A stretch of DNA of 64,000 bases from Streptomyces dengpaensis (GTDB lineage: Bacteria; Actinomycetota; Actinomycetes; Streptomycetales; Streptomycetaceae). Each line of letters starts with the position of its first letter. Position 1 is the stretch's first letter. A model generated the notes under the pieces. That model was not told where the DNA came from. It did no database searches and was given only the letters and a program-made list of their open reading frames with translations. Made by a program: the position numbers and the translations under genes. Positions 8,817 through 17,692 of this stretch are shown here, piece by piece. The stretch is taken from NCBI RefSeq assembly GCF_002946835.1, contig NZ_CP026652.1:4216001-4280000 (forward strand), in the 5' to 3' direction.

Positions 8817-9832
8817 CGCTTCCGGAGTTCGTGCAGCACCCCAAACGCGGCCGCCGTCAGCGGTACGGCGAGCAGCATGCCCAGGATCCCCGCGACGGAC
8901 GCGCCCCCCGTGATCGCCAGCATCACCGCCGCCGGATGCATCTGCACGGTCCGGCTGTGGATCACCGGCTGCAGCACATGCCCCTCCAGGACCTGCACGG
9001 CGAGGACGACCCCGAGCGCCCAGAGCGCGATGACGAACCCCCGGTCCGCGAGCGCGACCAGCACGGCCACCGCGCCCGAGAGGAACGCGCCGAGATACGG
9101 GATGTACGCCGTCACGAAGACGAGCGCGCCCAGGCCCGCCGCTCCCGGGACGCGCAGGATCAGCAGCCCGACGGTGATGCAGATCGCGTCGATGAGCGCG
9201 ATGAACGTCGTCCCGCGCATGAACCCCTCGACGGCCTCGAAGGCACGGCGGGCCATGGCTACGACGACATCGGCGGTCCCCCGGGGCGCCAGCGACCGCA
9301 GCCACCCGCCCGCCCGGTGCGAGTCCCGCAGGAAGAAGAAGACGAGCAGGAGCGCCAGTACGGCAATGGCGATGGTCTCGCCCACGACGCTGACGCCGGT
9401 GATGACATTGGACGCGGCCGTGCCGCCGAACTTGGTCAGCAGTTCCCTGGCGTTGGAGGCGAGGTCGTCGAGGGAGGTGCCCGCGGCCCCGAAGTGCTCG
9501 GTGAGGGATTTCGCCGCCTGCTTGAGCGAGGCGATGATCTGGTCGCCGGTCTCGATGAGCGCGGCCACGACGATGTAGACGGCGCCGCCCACGAACACCA
9601 CCACCGCGACACAGGTGAGCCCGGCGGCCAGCGACCGGTTGACCCGCATCTTCACCAGCCGCCGGTACAGCGGCCCGAGCAACGCGGTCCCGAGCAGCGC
9701 GAGCAGCACCGGCACCACCGCCGTACGGAACTCCCCGCACAGCACGATCCCCAGCCACCCGACGCCGGCGACGAGCAGGATCACGGCACACCACGCGGCC
9801 AACCGCCGGGCACCTTCAGGGAGTAGCTGCAC
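8735..9832 (-). CDS. AI-2E family transporter (PerM/TqsA-like permease)
   Basis: The 365-residue product has about seven or eight membrane helices in the AI-2E transporter pattern: two N-terminal helices, a soluble amphipathic region (about 90-160), then a C-terminal bundle with the family segments VFVTAYIPYLGAF and VLEGHVLQPVIHSRTVQMHP. Members have been proposed to move quorum signals or ions, but the substrate is unknown here. The cytosolic tail (ASDASDASEAPGSP) is encoded by the strand opposite the phosphatase tail and shares its 9-bp repeat. A hairpin lies upstream at 9925-9954. Confidence 0.88.
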   Translation of the reverse strand: MQLLPEGARRLAAWCAVILLVAGVGWLGIVLCGEFRTAVVPVLLALLGTALLGPLYRRLVKMRVNRSLAAGLTCVAVVVFVGGAVYIVVAALIETGDQIIASLKQAAKSLTEHFGAAGTSLDDLASNARELLTKFGGTAASNVITGVSVVGETIAIAVLALLLVFFFLRDSHRAGGWLRSLAPRGTADVVVAMARRAFEAVEGFMRGTTFIALIDAICITVGLLILRVPGAAGLGALVFVTAYIPYLGAFLSGAVAVLVALADRGFVIALWALGVVLAVQVLEGHVLQPVIHSRTVQMHPAAVMLAITGGASVAGILGMLLAVPLTAAAFGVLHELRKRYASQASDASDASEAPGSPGAPEASGS

Positions 9833-9924
9833 CCTGCCAGCTGACCATGCGTCAGCCGGGGCGTCTTCTCGGGAAGGCCGAAAGGGGGAGGGCCCGGACC
9901 GGCGCCGGCCACACGCGTACGAGA

Positions 9925-9954
9925 AAGCCCCGTCCGGTACGGCGGACGGGGCTT
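9925..9954. terminator. Hairpin downstream of the pirin gene
   Basis: Perfect 12-bp arms AAGCCCCGTCCG (9925-9936) and CGGACGGGGCTT (9943-9954) with a six-base loop. It lies 63 bp past the stop of the minus-strand pirin gene, after its stop-codon repeats. Confidence 0.8.
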
Positions 9955-9967
9955 CCCCCTACTGGCT

Positions 9968-10020
9968 TCAGCGCAGGCGACTGACTCAGCACGAGCGGCT
10001 TACTCGGCGCAGGCGCTTAC
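9968..10020 (-). repeat. Three 17-18 bp repeats including the pirin stop codon
   Basis: Units at 9968-9985, 9986-10003 and 10004-10020. Read on the minus strand, the first contains the TAA stop of the pirin gene (10019-10017) and the second repeats GTAAGC 18 bp later. The third has GTCAGT at the same place. Confidence 0.75.
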
Positions 10021-10988
10021 AGCCCGCCGTCCGACATCCCGTGCACCGCCGGAATCGTCCCCAGGCGGCCCTTCTGGAAGTCCTCGAAGGCCTGCTGCAG
10101 CTCCTGACGGGTGTTCATCACGAAGGGGCCGTAGTGGGCCATGGGCTCACGGATGGGCTGTCCGCCGAGGAGGACGACCTCCAGGTCGGGGGTGTGGGAG
10201 TCCTGCCGCTCGTCCGCGCGGACGGTCAGCGAGGTGCCGGTGCCGAAGACGGCGGTCTGGCCGGTGTGGATCGGGCGCCGGTCCACACCCACGCTGCCGC
10301 GCCCGGCCATGACGTACGCCAGACCGTTGAAGTCCTCCCGCCACGGGAGCGTGATCTCGGCGCCGGGCGCCACGGTCGCGTGGACCATGGTGATCGGGGT
10401 GTGCGTGATGCCCGGGCCCTGGTGGCCGTCGAGCTCACCGGCGATGACGCGGAGCAGCGCGCCGCCGTCCGGGGTGGTCAGCAGCTGGACCGTGCCGCCG
10501 CGGATGTCCTGGTACCTCGGGGCCATCATCTTGTCCTTGGCCGGGAGGTTCACCCACAGCTGGAGGCCGTGGAAGAGGCCGCCGGACATCACGAGGGACT
10601 GCGGCGGCGCCTCGATGTGCAGAAGGCCCGCGCCCGCGGTCATCCACTGGGTGTCACCGTCGGTGATGGTGCCGCCGCCACCGTTGGAGTCCTGGTGGTC
10701 GAAGGTTCCGTCGATGATGTACGTCACGGTCTCGAAGCCGCGGTGCGGGTGCCAGGGAGTCCCCTTCGGCTCGCCCGGCGCGTACTCCACCTCGCCCATC
10801 TGGTCCATCATGATGAACGGGTCGAGGTGCTTGTAGTTGATCCCGGCGAACGCGCGGCGCACCGGGAAGCCCTCGCCCTCGAAGCCGCTGGGCGCGGTCG
10901 TCACGGTGAGCACGGGACGGGCAACGGCGTCGGCCGGCGCAGCCACACGGGGCAGGGTCAGCGGGTTCTCGACGGTCACTGCAGGCAT
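10017..10988 (-). CDS. Pirin family protein
   Basis: The 323-residue bicupin has the pirin metal site: His80 and His82 in WHPHRGFETVTY, and His124 and Glu126 in AGLLHIEAPP, where human pirin has two His, one His and one Glu. Pirins act as redox-sensing modulators or quercetinases in the cytoplasm. From memory, the S. ambofaciens pirin PirA modulates a long-chain acyl-CoA dehydrogenase (AcdB); a similar dehydrogenase lies 0.8 kb away here, so the same pairing is plausible. The ribosome-binding site AAGGAGGT precedes the ATG at 10988. Upstream is a 7-bp direct repeat, GTTCAACGTTCAAC. Confidence 0.92.
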   Translation of the reverse strand: MPAVTVENPLTLPRVAAPADAVARPVLTVTTAPSGFEGEGFPVRRAFAGINYKHLDPFIMMDQMGEVEYAPGEPKGTPWHPHRGFETVTYIIDGTFDHQDSNGGGGTITDGDTQWMTAGAGLLHIEAPPQSLVMSGGLFHGLQLWVNLPAKDKMMAPRYQDIRGGTVQLLTTPDGGALLRVIAGELDGHQGPGITHTPITMVHATVAPGAEITLPWREDFNGLAYVMAGRGSVGVDRRPIHTGQTAVFGTGTSLTVRADERQDSHTPDLEVVLLGGQPIREPMAHYGPFVMNTRQELQQAFEDFQKGRLGTIPAVHGMSDGGL

Positions 10989-11020
10989 GTCGGTACCTCC
11001 TTGTGGTGCGATTCTAGTTG

Positions 11021-11034
11021 AACGTTGAACTTTC
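11021..11034 (-). promoter_or_regulatory. Direct repeat in the pirin promoter region
   Basis: On the minus strand GTTCAAC occurs twice in tandem (GTTCAACGTTCAAC), directly before TAGAAT, a possible -10 element, about 20-35 bp upstream of the pirin ribosome-binding site. It could be an operator half-site pair. The call rests on position and symmetry only. Confidence 0.35.
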
Positions 11035-11052
11035 CGCCACCCCTAACGACGA

Positions 11053-11080
11053 ACGCCCGGAGGGCATTCCCTCCGGGCGT
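11053..11080 (-). terminator. Hairpin after the SseB-like gene
   Basis: Perfect 12-bp arms ACGCCCGGAGGG (11053-11064) and CCCTCCGGGCGT (11069-11080) with loop CATT, just beyond the duplicated stop region of the minus-strand gene. Confidence 0.85.
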
Positions 11081-11093
11081 CCGGGATGTCGTA

Positions 11094-11138
11094 CGAGAAC
11101 GGGTGCTAGCCGTACACGAGAGGAGCGCTAGCCGTACA
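11094..11138 (-). repeat. Two 22-23 bp repeats carrying the SseB-like gene's stop
   Basis: Copies at 11117-11138 (containing the TAG stop at 11130-11128) and 11094-11116. On the minus strand both begin TGTACGGCTAGC, so the last codons and stop are duplicated downstream. Confidence 0.8.
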
Positions 11139-11619
11139 TACGGCGCATCGCGAAGTCCACCATCTGTTCCACGGCCTTCGCGTCGAAGACCATGCGGTGC
11201 TCGCCCTCCATGTCGAGCACGAAGCCGTAGCCGGTCGGCAGCAGGTCGATCACCTCGGCACCGGTGATCACGAAGTACTTGGACTCCTTGCCGGCGTACC
11301 GGCGCAGCTCCTTGAGCGAGGTGAACATGGGGATCACCGGCTGCTGGGTGTTGTGCAGCGCGAGGAATCCGGGGTTGTCGCCGCGCGGGCAGTACACCTT
11401 CGACGTCGCGAAGACCTGCTGGAAGTCCTCCGCGGTCAGCGACCCCGTGGTGAACGCGCGGACCGCGTCCGCGAGGGACGGCGCCGACGGCTCGGGGTAG
11501 AGCGGCGGCTGCTGGCCGTAACCGCCGGGCATCTGCCCGCCCGGCATTTGCCCGGGCATCTGCTGCTGGGGCGGCGCGTACCCCTGCTGGGCGCCTGCGC
11601 TCTGGTCGTAGCCGTACAT
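11128..11619 (-). CDS. SseB-domain protein with Gln/Pro/Gly-rich N-terminus
   Basis: The 163-residue product has a disordered N-terminus (about 1-45, repeats of PGQMPGG and QQ) followed by an SseB-type alpha/beta domain (about 48-160: ADAVRAFTTG, VYCPRGDNPGFLALHNTQQPVIPMF, TGYGFVLD). In other bacteria SseB is implicated in serine metabolism or secretion chaperoning; in Streptomyces the role is unknown. It is cytoplasmic. It lies between pirin and the divergent acyl-CoA dehydrogenase, and its last codons are duplicated after the stop. Confidence 0.8.
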   Translation of the reverse strand: MYGYDQSAGAQQGYAPPQQQMPGQMPGGQMPGGYGQQPPLYPEPSAPSLADAVRAFTTGSLTAEDFQQVFATSKVYCPRGDNPGFLALHNTQQPVIPMFTSLKELRRYAGKESKYFVITGAEVIDLLPTGYGFVLDMEGEHRMVFDAKAVEQMVDFAMRRMYG

Positions 11620-11668
11620 GGGTCACAGAGTAGTGGGCCACATATGGGCCATCAGGGGTTGATTGTTG

Positions 11669-11682
11669 TTACTGGCGGGTAG
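11669..11682. promoter_or_regulatory. Candidate TetR/FadR-type operator
   Basis: TTACTGGCGGGTAG is an imperfect palindrome in the 143-bp divergent region between the SseB-like gene and the acyl-CoA dehydrogenase. It resembles the TTACT-CSG-AGTAA class of sites that I associate with actinobacterial fatty-acid regulators. Position and similarity are the only support. Confidence 0.35.
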
Positions 11683-11762
11683 CATCATCTTAGCTACTTG
11701 TTGGTACGTGAACTAGGTGCGAGGAGTCAGTGCCTCGCCGATCCCTTAACGGAGCCGTCGCC

Positions 11763-13589
11763 ATGGGGCACTACAAGTCAAATCTCCGCGACATCGAGTT
11801 CAACCTCTTCGAGGTGCTCGGGCGCGACAAGCTGTACGGCACCGGCCCATTCGCGGAGATGGACACGGACACCGCCAAGAGCGTCCTGGAGGAGCTGACG
11901 CGCCTCTCGGAGAACGAGCTCGCCGAGTCCTTCGCGGACGCCGACCGCAACCCGCCGGTCTTCGACCCGGAGACGAACACCGCTCCGGTCCCGGCCTCCT
12001 TCAAGAAGGCGTACAAGGCCTTCATGGACTCCGAGTACTGGCGGCTCGGCATCCCCGAGGAGCTCGGCGGTACGACGGCTCCCCCGTCGCTGATCTGGTC
12101 GTACGCGGAGTTGATCCTCGGCTCGAACCCGGCCGTGTGGATGTACTCCTCCGGCCCGGCGTTCGCCCGCATCCTCTTCGAGGAGGGCACCGAGGAGCAG
12201 AAGCACATCGCCAAGATCGCCGTGGAGAAGACCTGGGGTTCGACCATGGTCCTCACCGAGCCGGACGCCGGTTCGGACGTCGGCGCCGGCCGCACCAAGG
12301 CGGTCCAGCAGGAGGACGGCTCCTGGCACATCGAGGGCGTGAAGCGCTTCATCACGTCCGGTGAGCACGACATGGAGGAGAACATCCTCCACTACGTGCT
12401 GGCCCGCCCCGAGGGTGCCGGCCCCGGCACCAAGGGCCTGTCCCTCTTCCTCGTCCCGAAGTATCTCTTCGACTTCGAGACCGGCGAGCTGGGCGAGCGC
12501 AACGGCGTGTACGCGACGAACGTCGAGCACAAGATGGGCCTCAAGGCCTCCAACACGTGCGAGATGACCTTCGGCGACCGCCACCCCGCCAAGGGCTGGC
12601 TGATCGGCGACAAGCACGACGGCATACGCCAGATGTTCCGCATCATCGAGTTCGCCCGCATGATGGTCGGCACGAAGGCGATCTCCACGCTGTCGACGGG
12701 GTACCTGAACGCCCTCGAGTACGCCAAGGAGCGCGTCCAGGGCCCCGACCTGGCGAACTTCATGGACAAGACCGCGCCCAAGGTCACCATCACGCACCAC
12801 CCGGACGTGCGCCGCTCGCTGATGACGCAGAAGGCGTACGCGGAGGGCATGCGCGCCCTGGTGCTGCACACAGCGGCCGTCCAGGACGAGATCGCGCTGA
12901 AGGAAGCGGCCGGCGAAGACACCGCCGCCCTTGAGGCCCTCAACGACCTGCTCCTGCCGATCGTGAAGGGCTACGGCTCCGAGAAGGGCTATGAGCAGCT
13001 CGCGCAGTCCCTGCAGACCTTCGGCGGCTCCGGCTTCCTGCAGGAGTACCCGATCGAGCAGTACATCCGCGACGCCAAGATCGACACCCTGTACGAGGGC
13101 ACGACCGCGATCCAGGGCCAGGACTTCTTCTTCCGGAAGATCGTCCGCAACCAGGGCGCGGCGCTGAACTCCCTCGCCGAGGACATCAAGAAGTTCCTGG
13201 CGCTCGGCACCGGCGGCGAGGAGCTGGCCGCCGCCCGCGAGCAGCTCGCCAAGGCGGCCGTCGAGCTGGAGGCCATCGTCGGCCTCATGCTCACCGACCT
13301 CGCGGCCACCGAGCAGGACGTCAAGAACATCTACAAGGTCGGTCTGAACACGACCCGCCTGCTGATGGCCTCCGGCGACGTCGTCGTCGGCTACCTGCTC
13401 CTCCGCGGCGCCGCGGTAGCCGCCGAGAAGCTGGAGACCGCCTCCGCCAAGGACCAGGCCTTCTACACCGGCAAGATCGCGGCCGCGAAGTTCTTCGCCG
13501 CCAACGTCCTGCCGGGTGTCACCGGTGCGCGCAAGCTCGCCGAGGGCGTGGTCCTGGACCTCATGGAGCTGGACGAGGCGGCGTTCTAA
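11763..13589 (+). CDS. Large acyl-CoA dehydrogenase (long-chain type)
   Basis: This 608-residue flavoenzyme catalyses the first step of beta-oxidation. It has the N-terminal extension [18 protein letters not shown] typical of the actinobacterial FadE5-like group, an FAD/substrate core ([29 protein letters not shown]), and the catalytic base Glu445 in [11 protein letters not shown], followed by an extra helical C-terminal domain that makes it about 200 residues longer than short-chain enzymes. The ATG at 11763 has GGAG nine bases upstream, while the earlier in-frame GTG at 11730 has poor spacing. It resembles AcdB, the pirin partner known from S. ambofaciens, and pirin is close by. Confidence 0.93.
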   Translation: MGHYKSNLRDIEFNLFEVLGRDKLYGTGPFAEMDTDTAKSVLEELTRLSENELAESFADADRNPPVFDPETNTAPVPASFKKAYKAFMDSEYWRLGIPEELGGTTAPPSLIWSYAELILGSNPAVWMYSSGPAFARILFEEGTEEQKHIAKIAVEKTWGSTMVLTEPDAGSDVGAGRTKAVQQEDGSWHIEGVKRFITSGEHDMEENILHYVLARPEGAGPGTKGLSLFLVPKYLFDFETGELGERNGVYATNVEHKMGLKASNTCEMTFGDRHPAKGWLIGDKHDGIRQMFRIIEFARMMVGTKAISTLSTGYLNALEYAKERVQGPDLANFMDKTAPKVTITHHPDVRRSLMTQKAYAEGMRALVLHTAAVQDEIALKEAAGEDTAALEALNDLLLPIVKGYGSEKGYEQLAQSLQTFGGSGFLQEYPIEQYIRDAKIDTLYEGTTAIQGQDFFFRKIVRNQGAALNSLAEDIKKFLALGTGGEELAAAREQLAKAAVELEAIVGLMLTDLAATEQDVKNIYKVGLNTTRLLMASGDVVVGYLLLRGAAVAAEKLETASAKDQAFYTGKIAAAKFFAANVLPGVTGARKLAEGVVLDLMELDEAAF

Positions 13590-13734
13590 GGCCGCCTCGG
13601 TCTGAAGCCCCTTCGGGCAGAAGTGGCGAGGCGGCGTCCCCGAACCGCTTCGGGCAGAAGTTGGGCGGACGCCCGACCGGAACCTGCACGTCCGGTCAGG
13701 TGTCCGCCCTTGCACACCCCCCACACCCCCCTTA

Positions 13735-13770
13735 CGAGGGCCCGCTCCCGTCGCCGGGAGCGGGCCCTCG
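13735..13770 (+). terminator. Strong hairpin before apeB
   Basis: Perfect 16-bp arms (13735-13750 CGAGGGCCCGCTCCCG with 13755-13770) and a TCGC loop, followed by TCGTT. It ends the acyl-CoA dehydrogenase transcript 21 bp before the next start codon. Confidence 0.88.
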
Positions 13771-13790
13771 GGCGTCGTTAAGGTGAACCT

Positions 13791-15086
13791 ATGCGCACAC
13801 CCTCACGCTTCGACCGCGGCCACACCGACGACCTCATGTCCTTCCTGGCGGCCAGCCCGACGCCGTACCACGCGGTGGCGAACGCCGCCGAGCGGCTGGA
13901 GAAGGCCGGATTCCGTCAGGTCGCCGAGACGGACGCGTGGGAGGGGAGCAGCGGCGGCAAGTACGTGCTGCGCGGGGGCGCGATCATCGCCTGGTACGTC
14001 CCGGAGGGCGCCGAGGCGCATACGCCGTTCCGGATCGTGGGCGCACACACCGACTCCCCGAACCTGCGGGTCAAGCCGCTGCCGGACAGCGGCGCGCACG
14101 GCTGGCGGCAGGTGGCCGTGGAGATCTACGGCGGGCCGCTGCTGAACTCCTGGCTTGACCGGGACCTGGGCCTCGCGGGGCGGCTGTCGCTGCGGGACGG
14201 CACGACGCGTCTGGTGAACATCGACCGGGCCCTGCTGCGCGTGCCGCAACTCGCCGTCCACCTGGACCGTTCCGTCACCACCGACGGGCTCAAGCTCGAC
14301 AAGCAGCGGCATCTGCAGCCCGTCTGGGGGCTCGGCGACCCCAGCGAGGGCGACCTGATCGCCTTCCTGGAGGAGGAGTCGGGCCTTGCCGCGGGCGAGG
14401 TCACCGGATGGGACCTGATGACCCACTCCGTCGAGCGGCCCTCCTACCTGGGCCGCGACAACGAGCTGGTGGCGGGCCCGCGCATGGACAACCTGCTCTC
14501 CCTGCACGCGGGGACGTCGGCGCTGGTCGCAGTCGCGACGGGCGACGCCGGCCTGTCGTACATCCCCGTCCTCGCGGGCTTCGACCACGAGGAGAACGGC
14601 TCGCAGTCGGACACCGGCGCGGACGGTCCGCTGCTCGGCAACGTGCTGGAGCGGTCGGTGTTCGCGCGCGGCGGCTCGTACGAGGACCGGGCGCGAGCCT
14701 TCGCGGGCACCATCTGCCTCTCCTCCGACACGGGCCACGCCGTCCACCCCAACTACGCCGAACGGCACGACCCGACACACCACCCGCGCGCCAACGGCGG
14801 CCCCATCCTCAAGGTGAACGTCAACAACCGCTACGCCACGGACGGTTCCGGCCGCGCGATCTTCGCCGCCGCCTGCGAAAAGGCCGGCGTGCCCTTCCAG
14901 TCCTTCGTCTCCAACAACGCGATGCCCTGCGGCACCACCATCGGACCCATCACCGCGGCCCGCCACGGCATCAAGACCGTCGACATCGGCGTCGCCATCC
15001 TGTCCATGCACAGCGCCCGCGAACTGTGCGGCGCAGACGACCCGTTCCTGCTGGCGAACGTGCTGGTGGCGTTCTTGGAGGGGTAA
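13791..15086 (+). CDS. apeB: M18 family aminopeptidase
   Basis: This 431-residue cytosolic metallo-aminopeptidase removes N-terminal acidic or neutral residues from peptides and has two zinc ions. Family landmarks are the first metal His in RIVGAHTDSPNLRVKP (about residue 85), GRDNELVAGPRMDNL (about 225), the FDHEENGSQSDTGADG segment with acidic ligands and catalytic Glu (about 265-280), and the terminal SMHSARELCG metal His. Length matches bacterial M18 enzymes. The ATG at 13791 has AAGGTGA six bases upstream. It is transcribed alone and converges with the next gene. Confidence 0.93.
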   Translation: MRTPSRFDRGHTDDLMSFLAASPTPYHAVANAAERLEKAGFRQVAETDAWEGSSGGKYVLRGGAIIAWYVPEGAEAHTPFRIVGAHTDSPNLRVKPLPDSGAHGWRQVAVEIYGGPLLNSWLDRDLGLAGRLSLRDGTTRLVNIDRALLRVPQLAVHLDRSVTTDGLKLDKQRHLQPVWGLGDPSEGDLIAFLEEESGLAAGEVTGWDLMTHSVERPSYLGRDNELVAGPRMDNLLSLHAGTSALVAVATGDAGLSYIPVLAGFDHEENGSQSDTGADGPLLGNVLERSVFARGGSYEDRARAFAGTICLSSDTGHAVHPNYAERHDPTHHPRANGGPILKVNVNNRYATDGSGRAIFAAACEKAGVPFQSFVSNNAMPCGTTIGPITAARHGIKTVDIGVAILSMHSARELCGADDPFLLANVLVAFLEG

Positions 15087-15127
15087 TCCGGCCGCTCACA
15101 CGCGGGAGATGACGGAGCTCCGCCGGC

Positions 15128-16996
15128 TCAGTCGTCCATGCCCGCGAGGACGAGCGGCAGCCGTTCCGCGCCACCCTCCGTGAGCCGGACCGGTACGCCC
15201 CAGTCCTGCTGGTGGACGTGGCAGGCCGGGTATTCGTTGGAAGGGTCGTCGTCGCAGGACGCGGCCATCGCGGAGACATGCAGGACGCCCTCCGGGACGG
15301 CCGGGTTCAGCTCCAAGGCGCGGGAGAGGTCCGTTCCTGCGCCCTCGCCCTCGAGCAGCAGCTCGGGCGGGGTCGAGGAGACGAGGAGCCGGGTGGACGG
15401 TCCGTAGCGGGTGTCCAGCTTCTGCCCCGCCGGGGCCTGGAAGATGACGTCCAACTGGAGCCCACCCGGCGCGACTTCGGTGGCCGCGCGCTGGGTCCGG
15501 TGGGCGACCGACTCGACCCGTACCGCCTCCTCCGGCAGGCGCAGCCGGGTCAGCCGGTGGCGGGCGGACTCGACGACCACGATGTCGTCGCCGACGAGCA
15601 CCGCGTCGCTCGGCTCCCGCACGTCCGTGGCCAGCGTGGTCACTTCGCCCGTCGCCGGGTCGTAGCGACGCAGCGCGTGGTTGTACGTGTCGCTCACCGC
15701 GACCGAGCCGTCGGGGAGGGCCGTGACGCCCAACGGGTGCTGGAGCAGGGCCTGTTCGGCGGCGCCGTCACGGTGGCCGAAGTCGAAGAGACCGGTGCCG
15801 ACGGCCGTGTGGACGACGCCGTCGAGGTCGACCCAGCGCAGCGCCGAGGTCTCGGAGTCGGCGAGCCACAGCCGGTCGGCGGTGGCCGCGAGCCCCGACG
15901 GCTGCGCGAACCAGGCCTCGGCCCCCGGTCCGTCGACGAGCCCCTCGTTCGTCGTACCGGCGGCGACCCCGACGGTCGCTCCCCCAGAGCCGAAATCCTG
16001 GGTGGTACCGCCAGCGGGGTCGTACGCCCACAGCTGGTGCACACCGGCCATGGCGATCCACACGCGCCCGCCGAAGAGGGCCACGTCCCACGGCGAGGAC
16101 AGGTCGATCTCGCGCGCGGGACCGGACGTGGGCGAACCCTGCCGCCACTGGCGCCCCGTCCCCGCGAGGGTCGTGACCTCGCCGGTCTCGAGGTCGAGGC
16201 GGCGCAGAGCGTGGTTCACGGTGTCGGCGACGACGACCGAGCCGTCGTCGAGGAGCGCGAGCCCCTGCGGTTCGCTGAACCCGGCGGAGTCGGCCGCACC
16301 GTCCACAAAGCCCCGTACGCCCGAGCCGATCCGCCGCACAACCGACTCCCCGTCGGCCTCCAGCTCCACCAGCTGGTGCCGGGTCGTGTCGCTGACCAGC
16401 AGATTCCCGTTCGGCAGGGCGAGCGCCTTGCCCGGGAAGCGGAGCGCGGTCGGCTGGGGCTCCGGCGCCACGTACGGCCCGTCGCCGCGCCGCAGGGTCC
16501 CCTTCGCCGTGTGCTCGGCCTCCAGCTCCTCCACCAGCTGGGCGATCGCGTGCGCATGCCCCTCACCGGCGTGCTGCGCGACGATGTACCCCTCGGGGTC
16601 GATCACGACGAGCGTCGGCCAGGCACGCACCGCGTACTGCTTCCAGGTCGCGAGCTCGGGGTCGTCCAGAACCGGATGCTCGACCCCGTACCGCTCGACG
16701 GCGTCCACGACCGCCTGGTGCTCCGCCTCGTGCACGAACTTCGGCGAGTGCACCCCGATGAACACCACCGTGTCCCGGTGCCTCTCCTCCAGCTCCCGCA
16801 GCTCGTCCAGGACGTGCAGACAGTTGATACAGCAGAACGTCCAGAAATCGAGGATGACGATACGTCCTCGCAGGTCGGCGAGGGTGTACTGCTCATCTCC
16901 CGTGTTCAGCCAGCCGCCCTTGCCGGTCAGCTCGGGGGCGCGGACACGGACGCGACGGGGGGTGGCCGGGGTGGCGGACGGCGCGGACTCGTTCAT
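15128..16996 (-). CDS. Thioredoxin-like protein fused to NHL repeats
   Basis: The 622-residue product has an N-terminal TlpA/ResA-like thioredoxin fold (about 15-165) with the redox motif C56-I-N-C59 in FWTFCCINCLH, then a beta-propeller of five or six NHL repeats (about 180-520; units such as LPNGNLLVSDTTRHQLVEL and LLDDGSVVVADTVNHAL), then a beta-rich C-terminal domain with CDDDPSNEYPACHVHQQDW. It is the bacterial counterpart of NHLRC2. There is no signal peptide, so it is probably cytoplasmic and may reduce disulfides in a partner held by the propeller. Confidence 0.9.
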   Translation of the reverse strand: MNESAPSATPATPRRVRVRAPELTGKGGWLNTGDEQYTLADLRGRIVILDFWTFCCINCLHVLDELRELEERHRDTVVFIGVHSPKFVHEAEHQAVVDAVERYGVEHPVLDDPELATWKQYAVRAWPTLVVIDPEGYIVAQHAGEGHAHAIAQLVEELEAEHTAKGTLRRGDGPYVAPEPQPTALRFPGKALALPNGNLLVSDTTRHQLVELEADGESVVRRIGSGVRGFVDGAADSAGFSEPQGLALLDDGSVVVADTVNHALRRLDLETGEVTTLAGTGRQWRQGSPTSGPAREIDLSSPWDVALFGGRVWIAMAGVHQLWAYDPAGGTTQDFGSGGATVGVAAGTTNEGLVDGPGAEAWFAQPSGLAATADRLWLADSETSALRWVDLDGVVHTAVGTGLFDFGHRDGAAEQALLQHPLGVTALPDGSVAVSDTYNHALRRYDPATGEVTTLATDVREPSDAVLVGDDIVVVESARHRLTRLRLPEEAVRVESVAHRTQRAATEVAPGGLQLDVIFQAPAGQKLDTRYGPSTRLLVSSTPPELLLEGEGAGTDLSRALELNPAVPEGVLHVSAMAASCDDDPSNEYPACHVHQQDWGVPVRLTEGGAERLPLVLAGMDD

Positions 16997-17099
16997 GACT
17001 CAAGAGTGCCACCCGCCACTGACACTCAGTTCAGGGCATGGCCCGTGGCGGCATACACGGGGCGGGCAGGGGCGTACGACCGGCCGGCAGCCGCAGGAC

Positions 17100-17201
17100 G
17101 ATGGAAACCTGCGGGCCCGGCTGCGGCGGGTGACCGGACTCGGCCCGTCGGCCTACCGGCGGCGTTTCGGGCCGCCTGCCGGGGAACCGGTGAGGGTATG
17201 A
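17100..17201 (+). pseudogene. Relic of an AraC/GlxA-family regulator C-terminus
   Basis: The frame 17100-17201 reads DGNLRARLRRVTGLGPSAYR then RRF-GPPAGEP and a stop. This is the end of an AraC-type second helix-turn-helix (compare the usual NL-R-FRR-G-SP-AYR-RF). Upstream only about 100 bp separate it from the divergent thioredoxin/NHL gene, so the rest of the regulator is gone. Its TGA overlaps the next gene's start as ATGA. Confidence 0.65.
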
Positions 17202-17692
17202 GATACCTCGTACGCGACCGGCTCCTCGGCTTCGGCGACGACTACTGGATCGAGGACGACCGTGGCAACAAGGTCTTCCTCGTCGACGGCAAGGCCATGC
17301 GGCTGCGGGACACCTTCGAGCTGAAGGACACGCAGGGGCGGGTCCTGATCGACATCCACCAGAAGATGCTCGCCCTGCGCGACACGATGATCATCGAGCG
17401 GGACGGCGATCCGCTCGCGACCATCAAGCGCAAGCGCCTGTCCCTGCTCCGCAACCACTACCGCGTGTCCCTGGTCGACGGCACCGAACTCGACGTCAGC
17501 GGCAAGATCCTCGACCGCGAGTTCGCCATCGACTACGACAACGAACTCCTCGCCCAGATCTCCCGCCGCTGGCTCCACATCCGCGAGACGTACGGCCTGG
17601 ATGTCGTACGGGAGGACGCGGATCCGGCGCTGCTCATCGCCATCGCGGTGTGCGTGATCCATCTGGCGGAAAAGGAGCGCGCCGAGGACTGA
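17198..17692 (+). CDS. LURP-one-related / scramblase-fold protein
   Basis: The 164-residue product matches the bacterial LURP-one family with its Tubby/scramblase-like 12-strand barrel around a hydrophobic helix. It starts MRYLVRDRLLGFGDDYWIED, repeats paired strands (DTFELKDTQGRVLIDIHQKMLALRD; IKRKRLSLLRNHYRVSL) and ends with the buried helix ADPALLIAIAVCVIHLAEKE. It is cytoplasmic with no catalytic residues, and function in bacteria is unclear. The ATG at 17198 overlaps the stop of the AraC relic (ATGA). The stop region (17681-17699) is partly repeated at 17700-17715. Confidence 0.85.
   Translation: MRYLVRDRLLGFGDDYWIEDDRGNKVFLVDGKAMRLRDTFELKDTQGRVLIDIHQKMLALRDTMIIERDGDPLATIKRKRLSLLRNHYRVSLVDGTELDVSGKILDREFAIDYDNELLAQISRRWLHIRETYGLDVVREDADPALLIAIAVCVIHLAEKERAED

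Noticed and set aside
11778..13724. 648-residue minus-strand open frame over the acyl-CoA dehydrogenase
   Set aside because: It is the antisense shadow of a clear ACAD gene, with no conserved motif or plausible start.
15212..17192. Long plus-strand open frame antisense to the thioredoxin/NHL gene
   Set aside because: Only its last part (from 17198) is real; the rest is a mirror of the minus-strand gene.
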